A stretch of 64,000 bases of DNA from Ammoniphilus sp. YIM 78166 (GTDB taxonomy: Bacteria; Bacillota; Bacilli; Aneurinibacillales; RAOX-1). Location of the stretch: assembly GCF_004522215.1 (NCBI RefSeq), contig NZ_SDLR01000001.1:1160644-1224643 (forward strand), in the 5' to 3' direction. This document shows, piece after piece, positions 32,238-38,976 of this stretch; position 1 is the first letter of the stretch; each line of letters opens with the position of its first letter. The notes under the pieces are model-generated. The model did not search any database and was not told where the DNA came from. It saw only the letters and a list, made by a program, of their open reading frames with translations. A program made the position numbers and the translations under genes.

Positions 32238-33107
32238 TTATGAAGTTAGTACTAGTTTTTTGTCTGTGTCTGGCTCAATATGGATATGTACATTCGATAC
32301 ATGGTGCCTCTCCAGCATGATTTTTTCGATATTATTACAGATATCATGACACTTCACGATATCCATATTCGGGTCAACATGGATAACGACGTCAACAAAA
32401 ATCTCCGAGCCGTTACTGCGAGCCTTGACGTCATCTACGGCTCGAACTCCATTTATTAGCATGATGGTTTCAATATACTGAGGTAACTCCGCTTCATCGA
32501 ATCCATCCGTTAACACATGGGAAGACTCACGGAAGATAGTCCAGGCTGTTCTGCAGATCATGAAGCCTACAACTAAAGCAGCCAAAGGATCGAGCCAAGA
32601 CATATTGAATTGCGCTCCTAAAATTCCAATAGCTGCCCCAATACTTACCCATACATCTGATAAATTATCTTTTGCAGCTGCATGAATGGCTTGACTATTT
32701 GTATCCATCGCTAGCTTACGATTAAAGCTGTAAACTGCATACATAACACCTGCACAAAACACAGCAATCCATGCGGCAATAGTATCCGGTGCAGCGGTTC
32801 CTGTGGAATTGAAGATATGTTGAAAGGAATTCCACATGATATTTAGACCCACACTTACCATAATGAAGGAGGCAAGCAAGGAAGCAATAGATTCAGCCTT
32901 GGAATGCCCATACATATGATTGGCATCTGCTGGTCTTTTCGATATTTTAATTCCAATTAATATGGCTATAGATAAGATAATATCCGTCGAATTATTTAAT
33001 CCATCTGCGATGAGTGCTTCTGAATTTGTCGAATAACCAATTATCAATTTCACTAAGGAAAGAAAGACATAGGCTCCGATACTTAGCCAAGCTCCGTGTT
33101 CAACCAT
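32238..33107 (-). CDS. Cation diffusion facilitator family transporter
   Basis: 289 residues. About six membrane helices; the metal-site motifs are DGLNNSTDIILS in helix 2 and MYGHSKAESIASL after it, with HAAAKDNLSDVW in helix 5. The cytoplasmic C-terminal domain has VDVVIHVDPNMD and HVSNVHIHIEP. CDF proteins export Zn, Mn, Fe or Co in exchange for protons; the metal is uncertain. ATG 33107 is chosen because GGAGG at 33116-33120 is eight bases away; an earlier ATG at 33134 precedes that site. The transcription unit appears single. Confidence 0.9.
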   Translation of the reverse strand: MVEHGAWLSIGAYVFLSLVKLIIGYSTNSEALIADGLNNSTDIILSIAILIGIKISKRPADANHMYGHSKAESIASLLASFIMVSVGLNIMWNSFQHIFNSTGTAAPDTIAAWIAVFCAGVMYAVYSFNRKLAMDTNSQAIHAAAKDNLSDVWVSIGAAIGILGAQFNMSWLDPLAALVVGFMICRTAWTIFRESSHVLTDGFDEAELPQYIETIMLINGVRAVDDVKARSNGSEIFVDVVIHVDPNMDIVKCHDICNNIEKIMLERHHVSNVHIHIEPDTDKKLVLTS

Positions 33108-33264
33108 GGTCATTGCCTCCAAAAAGGTTTTCACTTATACATCCGATGTCATTATAGCAATGGAAAATCATGTGGGTCTAGAGAAACGTTTTTTCGTAAA
33201 TTAAATACTTTTATATCCGTGCATACAATTTGCATGAGGGAAACTATGAGAGAGGGAAGGGTTC

Positions 33265-33777
33265 ATGATGAATAAGGTAAAAATTGAACAGATAAAGGTT
33301 AATGACGGGTATAGTGATGACCTCGCAGATCTACTGATGCAGGTTGTAGAAGATGGGGCGTCCATTGGCTTTCTCCCTCCTATGCAGAAATGCAATGCTG
33401 CTAGCTATTGGGAAAGCGTGTGCAGTCCAGAACAAATTCTTTATATCGCTACCTTTGATCAGCGCATCATCGGAAGTATCCAGTTACATTTATCTACCAA
33501 GCAAAATGGGACACATCGGGCTGAGATAGCCAAATTAATGACACACCCTAACTACCGGCGCATGGGTATAGGGCGTTTACTTATGCAAAAGGCTGAAAAA
33601 AGAGCTGTAGAAGAAAACAGATCTTTACTCATTTTAGATACGAGGGAAGGGGATCCGTCTAATCATCTGTATACGTCATTAGGCTTTTTACAAGGGGGAA
33701 GAATTCCTAACTATGCTCGTTCCGCTACTGGGGAGCTAGACGCGACAATTATATACTATAAGATCCTTAGCGATTAA
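33265..33777 (+). CDS. GNAT family N-acetyltransferase
   Basis: 170 residues. The acetyl-CoA signature is MTHPNYRRMGIGRLLMQKAE (R/Q-x-x-G-x-G/A), preceded by the strand HRAEIAKL and followed by LLILDTREGDPSNHLYTSLGF. Substrate unknown; the context gives no hint. Tandem ATG codons at 33265 and 33268; GGGAAGGG lies upstream. It reads alone. Confidence 0.88.
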   Translation: MMNKVKIEQIKVNDGYSDDLADLLMQVVEDGASIGFLPPMQKCNAASYWESVCSPEQILYIATFDQRIIGSIQLHLSTKQNGTHRAEIAKLMTHPNYRRMGIGRLLMQKAEKRAVEENRSLLILDTREGDPSNHLYTSLGFLQGGRIPNYARSATGELDATIIYYKILSD

Positions 33778-33925
33778 CAGAATTCACACGGTAATTTGCA
33801 AGATTTTTTTAAGATGTCGATTAAGTTGTTGAACTGCGGGATAGCACAGAGGGCATCGAGTTGGGCCTTAAATATTAGTGGTAGAAAGTCCATTTAAACG
33901 AAAAAAATAGAGGAAAAAAAGCAAA

Positions 33926-34067
33926 ATAAGTGGAGAATCGACAACTAAATCTTCAATAGAGCTTGTAAATTTGGCTTGCAGAGCTAATAGTTGGATTTTT
34001 TCCACCTACAAAAATGAAATCCTAGACAATTTTAATCAATAAGTGGAGAATTGCCATCTATTGATTC
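33926..34067. repeat. Three degenerate copies of an AAGTGGAGAAT-type repeat
   Basis: Copies at 33926-33956 and 34039-34067 read forward as AAGTGGAGAATCGACAACTA and AAGTGGAGAATTGCCATCTA. A third, 33983-34008, reads AGGTGGAAAAAATCCAACTA on the minus strand. They are imperfect and short; such dispersed intergenic repeats could recur elsewhere in the genome. Confidence 0.4.
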
Positions 34068-34124
34068 TTGTTTCCATCTTAGATGTTTACTATCAGTGGA
34101 CTTTTGTTGATTTTGTCTTTTAAA

Positions 34125-34142
34125 ATACCCTGTAGGGGGTAT
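34125..34142. promoter_or_regulatory. CsoR/CstR-family operator-like palindrome
   Basis: ATACCCTGTAGGGGGTAT is close to the operator of the CsoR family (TACCC-n-GGGGTA centre, A/T flanks), which controls copper or persulfide genes in Bacillales. No copper gene lies on either side, so the site may be a remnant or control an unrecognised transcript. Confidence 0.45.
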
Positions 34143-34174
34143 CGGGATTCGATAGTAATAATGCAGATAAAATG

Positions 34175-34220
34175 AAAACAGGACTTTTTCCGACATAACA
34201 GTTGGAAGAAGTCCTGTTTT
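34175..34220 (-). terminator. Terminator after the HPr-like gene
   Basis: AAAACAGGACTT (34175-34186) pairs with AAGTCCTGTTTT (34209-34220), with an additional TTCC/GGAA pair. Confidence 0.7.
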
Positions 34221-34273
34221 GAGATATAGTTGTAAACACACCTTGAAAATCGGTTATCCTTCAATAGATCGAT

Positions 34274-34567
34274 CTAAACAATTTCAACTTTCATCCCATA
34301 TTTTTCGAATACATCCTTCATAGCTTTTTTGGCTTCTTCCTCATCATCTCCATGAATTTCTAGCTTGTAATGAGTAGAAGTCATTAAAGACATGCTCAAA
34401 CCAAGAAAGCTCTTTACATCTACAATTTTATTCCCTGTGTGCAGCACAATGCTGGAACTGAAGTCTTGAGCCTTATGGGCAATGGTGACCATTTCTTTTA
34501 CATTAATTGTGCCATTTTCAATGGCTCTTGCCACTTCAAAAGCATCTGTCATTTTTTTAAAATCCAT
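34274..34567 (-). CDS. HPr-like protein lacking the phospho-His site
   Basis: 97 residues. IVDVKSFLGLSMSL aligns with the HPr Ser46 segment (VxxKSIMGVMSL), and EIHGDDEEEAKKAM with the C-terminal helix. The histidine loop GxHARPA is instead GTINVKEMV, so His15 is Asn and the Arg17 position is Lys. It cannot take part in sugar phosphotransfer, but Ser46 remains for HPr kinase, as in Crh (His15 to Gln), a CcpA cofactor. It lies alone. The ATG 34567 is preceded by GGAGG. Confidence 0.75.
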   Translation of the reverse strand: MDFKKMTDAFEVARAIENGTINVKEMVTIAHKAQDFSSSIVLHTGNKIVDVKSFLGLSMSLMTSTHYKLEIHGDDEEEAKKAMKDVFEKYGMKVEIV

Positions 34568-34686
34568 TTTACATTTACCTCCTTCGTTAGTATCTGCTTC
34601 AATTATAGCACGATCAGGAGGTAAGTCTAATGTTTCCCTCCTTAGGGCATCCTATTTAACGAACACATGTTTGAGGAGGCATTTAC

Positions 34687-35007
34687 ATGGAGCAGCAAGG
34701 TCAAAGCCTAGAGCAAATCTACGAAGAGTACCTTAATAACGGGCGTCAGCAAGCTAAGCAAGAAGTCCAAATGACAGTAGAGGCCGGTCAGGAAGAGATT
34801 GTTGCAGTAAGGAAAAATGAGGAAGGCAATCTTATCGCATTTAAGACGAATACGGGTCGTGTCTTAGACTATTTGACTGCTCTTGAAGAGGCTAAACAAG
34901 GAAGACTAGCCCACGTTGATGTTTTTCACAAGTATGGACGTGACATTTTGCGTAGCGAACCCGATGGAATAGAGGAAAATAACCTGGATCGGTTGCCAGA
35001 GTTCTAG
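34687..35007 (+). CDS. DUF3892 protein
   Basis: 106 residues. The C-terminal domain, EEIVAVRKNEEGNLIAFKT, then GRVLDYLTALEEAKQG, ends in RSEPDGIEENNLDRLPEF, matching DUF3892 proteins common in Bacillus; function unknown, and a role in dormant spores is only guessed. The N-terminal 35 residues are Gln/Glu-rich and probably helical. ATG 34687 is preceded by GAGGAGG. A terminator follows. Confidence 0.8.
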   Translation: MEQQGQSLEQIYEEYLNNGRQQAKQEVQMTVEAGQEEIVAVRKNEEGNLIAFKTNTGRVLDYLTALEEAKQGRLAHVDVFHKYGRDILRSEPDGIEENNLDRLPEF

Positions 35008-35012
35008 CACAG

Positions 35013-35036
35013 GACCCTTGAAAGGGTCTTTTTTTA
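35013..35036 (+). terminator. Terminator after the DUF3892 gene
   Basis: GACCC pairs with GGGTC (35013-35028), followed by seven T. Confidence 0.85.
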
Positions 35037-35125
35037 CCTATTTTGACTTGGTTGGGTATTTATACCTTTCATTTTTGGGTCCTCAAACATATTCTATTGA
35101 AACTGCATACAAGGAGGTGATCTTC

Positions 35126-35302
35126 ATGAGAGCAGTAAATAAACTAAATAAACTTGTAGAACAATTACTAGCTTCCTTAAAGCACTTGAAACAAACGAAA
35201 GTAGGTAAACTCACAACGATTAAGCAAGGAGCTAGAGGCAAGTTGCAGACATTAAAATCAGGTAAAACAAGAAAACTTCATACTTTGAAAAAAGGCCGAT
35301 AA
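35126..35302 (+). CDS. Small basic protein with three 11-residue repeats
   Basis: 58 residues. The last 34 are three consecutive 11-mers KVGKLTTIKQG, ARGKLQTLKSG, KTRKLHTLKKG followed by Arg, each with the core KLxT(I/L)K. Lys and Arg make about a third of the chain. ATG 35126 sits after AAGGAGGTGA with good spacing; this places the start well inside a longer open frame. Nucleic-acid or wall-polymer binding is plausible from charge only. Unknown family. Confidence 0.6.
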   Translation: MRAVNKLNKLVEQLLASLKHLKQTKVGKLTTIKQGARGKLQTLKSGKTRKLHTLKKGR

Positions 35303-35310
35303 ATAAAAAT

Positions 35311-35356
35311 AGAGGGTGTCCCAAAGGTCGCTTGCGGCCTCCAGGGACACCCTCTT
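35311..35356. terminator. Bidirectional terminator
   Basis: GAGGGTGTCCC (35312-35322) pairs with GGGACACCCTC (35344-35354), A-rich on the left, T on the right. Confidence 0.85.
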
Positions 35357-35381
35357 TCCTATTCGAGAGAAGGGTACTTTA

Positions 35382-36077
35382 TTATTTCGGGATCTCACAG
35401 CCATTTTCATCACAGGATGGTCCTTCTTCACCTGTAAGGGTGAAAGGTCCATCTTGTTCATGGATCTGTCTTAGTGCTTCCACGAACGTCTCCGTTGGTT
35501 GGGCCCCAGTAATGGCGTATTTTTTATTGATAAGGAAAAACGGGATACTGCGAATGCCGTACTCCTCTGCTTCTTTTTCATCTGCTCGGACTGCGTCACC
35601 TTGGCTGGTACTTGCCAGCATAGCTGCCGCGGCCTCACGATTTAATCCCACTTCCTCTGCTAACTGGCTTAGTACGCGATGGTCGCCAATATGCTTGGAC
35701 TCTGTGTAGTACGCGCGTAGTAATCTTTCAGTCATGGGCTTCATTAAGCCCTGTTGCTTCGCGTACATCACGAGACGATGTGCATCAAAGGTATTCGTTA
35801 AAATCATCGTCTCGAAATGGAAATCCAAACCAACGGACTTTGCCGTTTGTTCCAAATTCCTGCAGTTGGCCTTCGCTTGTTCGATGCTCATACCATATTT
35901 TGCGGCCAGCTTTTCATACATATTGTAATTTGTGTTCTTTTCCATGGTTGGATCTAATTCGAAGCAACGATACGTGACTTCCACGGAATGATCAATCTGC
36001 TGAAGGGCGTCTTCCAGACGCCTCTTGCCTATATAGCAAAATGGTCAAGCAAAATCCGTCCACATTTCAATTAACAT
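35382..36077 (-). CDS. DsbA/FrnE-family thiol oxidoreductase with in-frame UGA (candidate selenoprotein)
   Basis: Read from ATG 36077 the gene encodes MLIEMWTDFA, then UGA, then PFCYIGKRRLEDALQQI, and continues for about 231 residues to the stop at 35382. FrnE/DsbA-like proteins have WTDFACPFCYIGKRRL, so the UGA exactly replaces the first Cys of the CPFC redox pair. GGAGGT lies seven bases before ATG 36077. A GC-rich hairpin follows the UGA at the distance of a bacterial SECIS. The rest is intact: FELDP, SIPFFLINKKYAITGAQ (cis-Pro loop) and a terminal Cys pair. Alternatives: a nonsense mutation, or restart at the GTG at about 35984. Confidence 0.7.
36006..36022 (-). promoter_or_regulatory. 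SECIS-like hairpin
   Basis: The RNA hairpin GGCGUC-UGGAA-GACGCC begins its apical loop 28 bases after the UGA at 36047-36045, with a G in the second loop position. The distance and loop G meet published rules for bacterial SECIS elements. It is only a six-base stem and lies in coding sequence, so chance cannot be excluded. Confidence 0.5.
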
Positions 36078-36171
36078 CAGACATACCTCCATCTCTTTTT
36101 CCTCTTAAGTATACCCATGATCGTGAAGATTTGACTACAAGACGAACACATTTGCCTACTGAAATAACAAA

Positions 36172-36206
36172 TAGACCGCTGGAGTGGATCCACTCCGCGG
36201 CCAATT
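36172..36206 (-). terminator. Terminator after the permease
   Basis: GGAGTG-GATC-CACTCC with outer CCGC/GCGG helices (36176-36200); T-rich bases follow on the minus strand. Confidence 0.75.
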
Positions 36207-36217
36207 ATTAGAAGCTA

Positions 36218-37621
36218 TTAGAAGAAAAGCAGAGCAAACAGCGTCGAAACAACCAATCCGATTACAACCGGAAAAAAGTTTTTGCGAACAAGTTCCATGA
36301 CAGGAACCTTGGCAAAGCCGGCAACCGCGACTAGAGAGGACCAGGCTATCAAGGTTCCGCCTCCCACCCAGATGGCACCCATTTGGCCAATTGCCGCGAG
36401 GGTAACGGGATCAATTCCGACAGTAGAGCCTAGCGCTCCTGAAAGCGCTCCTGTTAAAGGCAAGCCAGAAAAACCTGAGCCATCTAGCCCGGTAATCATC
36501 CCTACAAGGAGGATGCCGAACCCGGTCAAAAATTCATTTCCTGGAATGAAGTTATGCGCGGATTGGATGAGCTCAAAGAGGAAAGAAGGTACCTCAGCTT
36601 CCAGACCTAATATTTTTCCGGCGGATTCGTTGTTACCCAAAAAGAAGAATCCAGCAATCGGCAACACGGCACCCATAGCTTTGAATGCAAATAGCAAACC
36701 TTCTATGATATGATGGCTTACATTTTCCAAGCCTTCCTTGACCTGGTGGGTGAAAGAAGCAGCGATAAGCAGTAAAAGTGCGGTACCTCCAATGAGTGCT
36801 GCACCTGCACCACCTTGAATGGCAGCTTCCCCAAAAAACTTTACATATACCATATAACCGACCACCGCTAGAAAAGAAAGGGGAACAATGACGGCAAACC
36901 ATTTTCCTTTTTCAGAAGAAGCAACCTTTCCTTGCGATGGGAAGGAGGATTCCAAATCCCATTTTTTCAGATTCGAATCCGATGGAGGGGTAATCGTTTT
37001 ACGTATAGATAAGTAACCAAGCACAATGGCCACAATTCCCGTAATTAAAGAAAGGACTAATGCACGGTCTGCTACAGCCGCTACATCGAGGTGGGAAGTA
37101 GTGGAACTTAACATCGGGGCGATTTGGATTACATAATCGGAGGATAAAGCCATCCCTTGACCTGCAAGCGCCACGGCCATCCCAGCGCCAATGGCTGGCA
37201 GCCCTGCGCGAATGGCTACAGGAATAAGAATCGCTCCAACGAGAGGAACGGCAGGTGTTGGCCAGAAAAACAACGAGATCGCGTAGGTGCTGACAATGAG
37301 AATCCAGAAGGAAATGTGCCCATTGACCATAACCCGCTGGAACGGAATAATCATTCGTTTATCCGCCTCGATGGATTTAAGCGAATTCAAAAGGGCGGTC
37401 ATGACGGCGATTATGAGAAAGATATCAAATAATGCACCCGCCGCGGTTAAGCTCGCTCGGAATGTAGACTGCAATCCCGTGATAAATGAACCCGTAAAAG
37501 ACCAGGCTACAGCAAAAGTGACCAGAATGGCCGGAACCACTACATTTTTTCGGAACAGCATCGTAAGAATGATCAGAAGAGTACCCAATAAATAAAACCA
37601 ATGAGCCAGAGTTAACTCCAT
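36218..37621 (-). CDS. Multi-pass permease, ion-transporter (IT)-like, substrate unknown
   Basis: 467 residues with about 12 hydrophobic segments and two similar halves joined by a soluble loop (about 220-250), the plan of GntP/Na+:H+/citrate-type carriers. Motifs such as FFWPTPAVPLVGAIL and GLDGSGFSGLPLTGALSG with IAWSSLVAVAGFA recall re-entrant substrate loops. I cannot name the substrate. AAAGGGG lies about nine bases before ATG 37621. It stands alone between an oxidoreductase and CdaS. Both organic acids and sodium remain possible. Confidence 0.7.
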   Translation of the reverse strand: MELTLAHWFYLLGTLLIILTMLFRKNVVVPAILVTFAVAWSFTGSFITGLQSTFRASLTAAGALFDIFLIIAVMTALLNSLKSIEADKRMIIPFQRVMVNGHISFWILIVSTYAISLFFWPTPAVPLVGAILIPVAIRAGLPAIGAGMAVALAGQGMALSSDYVIQIAPMLSSTTSHLDVAAVADRALVLSLITGIVAIVLGYLSIRKTITPPSDSNLKKWDLESSFPSQGKVASSEKGKWFAVIVPLSFLAVVGYMVYVKFFGEAAIQGGAGAALIGGTALLLLIAASFTHQVKEGLENVSHHIIEGLLFAFKAMGAVLPIAGFFFLGNNESAGKILGLEAEVPSFLFELIQSAHNFIPGNEFLTGFGILLVGMITGLDGSGFSGLPLTGALSGALGSTVGIDPVTLAAIGQMGAIWVGGGTLIAWSSLVAVAGFAKVPVMELVRKNFFPVVIGLVVSTLFALLFF

Positions 37622-37694
37622 AGATCTTGCACCCCTTTATTCTTAGGTAGAATAACTTATGCAAGAGTCTGGGCTATGGTTCATTATGAGGAGA

Positions 37695-38378
37695 TTAATT
37701 GTAAAGGCGGATTGAACCTTGTGACATCGCTTGCGCCGAGCTAAGATCCACTTCAGTAAATCCAAATGGAACAATGGGATAAAGTCTGCCACTCAAGGCA
37801 AAAGAAGCTTTGCCCGTTTCCTCTGATACAACAAGCACGAGGGCATCGCTGCATTCCGTTAAGCCTAAAGCAGCACGATGACGCGTCCCTAGTTTTTCCA
37901 TCTCCCTCATTGCATTGGAGAGGGGCAGGACATTGGCTGCCGAAACAATCTGATTAGATCGTATGAGGACCGCTCCGTCATGCAACGGGCTTCCTGGAGC
38001 AAATATGGACTCTAATAAAAAATGACTCAACGTTGCACCTATCGGTGTCCCAGAATGCAGGATGCCATCAAGGGAGTCGCTCCTCTCAATGACTATGAGT
38101 GCTCCATGCCGGCGTTCTGCCAAGTTCTGGAGAGTAATAGATAGATCCACATATTTATCAGTAAACGGGGACAGATAACAGTTCAGATAAAAGGATGAAG
38201 CTGTTGCTTCATTTTGTGCAAAAGCTCTCCTGATTTGTTCGAATTTTCTTAGGAGGCAGTACTCTTCATTGTCCAATTCATCTAAGCATTCCTGTATCTG
38301 ATTCACAAGCTGTTGCAGATCTTCCTTTAACTGTATTTTTAATGGAGAAAAATCACAGTTCAACGATTCCATCTTCAA
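37695..38378 (-). CDS. cdaS: Diadenylate cyclase CdaS
   Basis: 227 residues. Two predicted N-terminal helices (about 10-60), which restrain activity in CdaS, precede the DAC domain (about 70-220) with PLHDGAVLIR (the DGA motif) and GTRHRAALGLTE (RHR motif), both required to make c-di-AMP from two ATP. CdaS is the sporulation-specific enzyme in Bacillus, acting in the forespore before germination. No membrane helices, unlike CdaA, and no DNA-binding domain, unlike DisA. The start is TTG 38378 or ATG 38372; AAAGG spacing favours the TTG. Confidence 0.92.
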   Translation of the reverse strand: MKMESLNCDFSPLKIQLKEDLQQLVNQIQECLDELDNEEYCLLRKFEQIRRAFAQNEATASSFYLNCYLSPFTDKYVDLSITLQNLAERRHGALIVIERSDSLDGILHSGTPIGATLSHFLLESIFAPGSPLHDGAVLIRSNQIVSAANVLPLSNAMREMEKLGTRHRAALGLTECSDALVLVVSEETGKASFALSGRLYPIVPFGFTEVDLSSAQAMSQGSIRLYN

Positions 38379-38426
38379 GCACCATTCCTTTCATTCAAAT
38401 AATAATATTTGCTGAAAAGGAATTTC

Positions 38427-38816
38427 TTACACTTCTTTCAGAAAACCAATTCTCTTAATTTCCTCTAGATGAATTTCCGACAGTCGCTCGAGGATTTGCA
38501 ACCCTTCTGTCGTCACCTCGACAAGCACGCTGCGCCCATCCGAAGGGTTTGCCTTACGTATCACAAGACCAAGCTGTTCACATCGGTCAATAAGACCCAC
38601 GCAGGCATGGTGGGTAATTTGGAGCCGTTCTGCCAGTTCTCGGGGCGTAACGGAATCTCGACCAGGATATCCTTTGACCGCTAGCATTAGCTGATGCTGT
38701 TGGGGGGTAAGTCCTTCATTGCGTGCAGCTGTTTCACTAAAATGGAGAAACTTTCGAAGCTGGTATCGAAATTCAGAGAGTGTTTCATAGACCTCTTTAG
38801 GCAATGGTCGTTTCAC
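38427..38816 (-). CDS. MarR family transcriptional regulator
   Basis: 129 residues. The winged helix-turn-helix is SVTPRELAERLQITHHACVG with RKANPSDGRSVLVEVT as the wing. GTG 38816 is used, supported by AAGAAGG nine bases away. It is divergent from the nitrite/nitrate operon, so control of that promoter region or of itself is possible, but the operon also has a TnrA/GlnR box. MarR members commonly sense phenolics or oxidants; the ligand is unknown. Confidence 0.88.
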   Translation of the reverse strand: MKRPLPKEVYETLSEFRYQLRKFLHFSETAARNEGLTPQQHQLMLAVKGYPGRDSVTPRELAERLQITHHACVGLIDRCEQLGLVIRKANPSDGRSVLVEVTTEGLQILERLSEIHLEEIKRIGFLKEV

Positions 38817-38888
38817 AGGCTGTACCTTCTTTCCTTTTCATTCCTGCCATTTCATAGTTTATCACAAAACAATGGTTGGAATTATACG

Positions 38889-38940
38889 TGTAAGGTAACC
38901 TAACACACTTGTGGATCCCTTGTTCTTTTTTCACTATGAT
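38889..38940 (+). promoter_or_regulatory. TnrA/GlnR box and promoter of the nas operon
   Basis: TGTAAGGTAACCTAACA (38889-38905) matches the TnrA/GlnR consensus TGTNAN7TNACA at every fixed position. A -10 element TATGAT lies at 38935-38940, so transcription should start near 38947 and the box is centred at about -50, the position from which TnrA activates in B. subtilis. The operon is therefore expected to be induced by nitrogen limitation. Confidence 0.75.
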
Positions 38941-38976
38941 CTAATTAATCTGAAACATCGAAACAAGGAGGCAAAC

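Larger units (their letters stand above)
33778..34273. other. Gene-free region with repeats and a CsoR-type operator
   Basis: The 496-bp stretch shows no convincing gene on either strand. It holds three copies of a short imperfect repeat (33926-34067), the CsoR-like palindrome at 34125-34142 and the terminator at 34175-34220, the latter belonging to the HPr-like gene to the right. Confidence 0.5.

Noticed and set aside
36045..36047. UGA read simply as a pseudogene marker
   Set aside because: The position is exactly the redox Cys, the rest of the gene is intact and a SECIS-like hairpin follows, so I kept the selenoprotein reading as the leading hypothesis while listing the mutation as an alternative.
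36282..37595. Long plus-strand frames opposite the permease
   Set aside because: They mirror a hydrophobic membrane protein on the minus strand; composition and lack of start signals mark them as antisense shadows.
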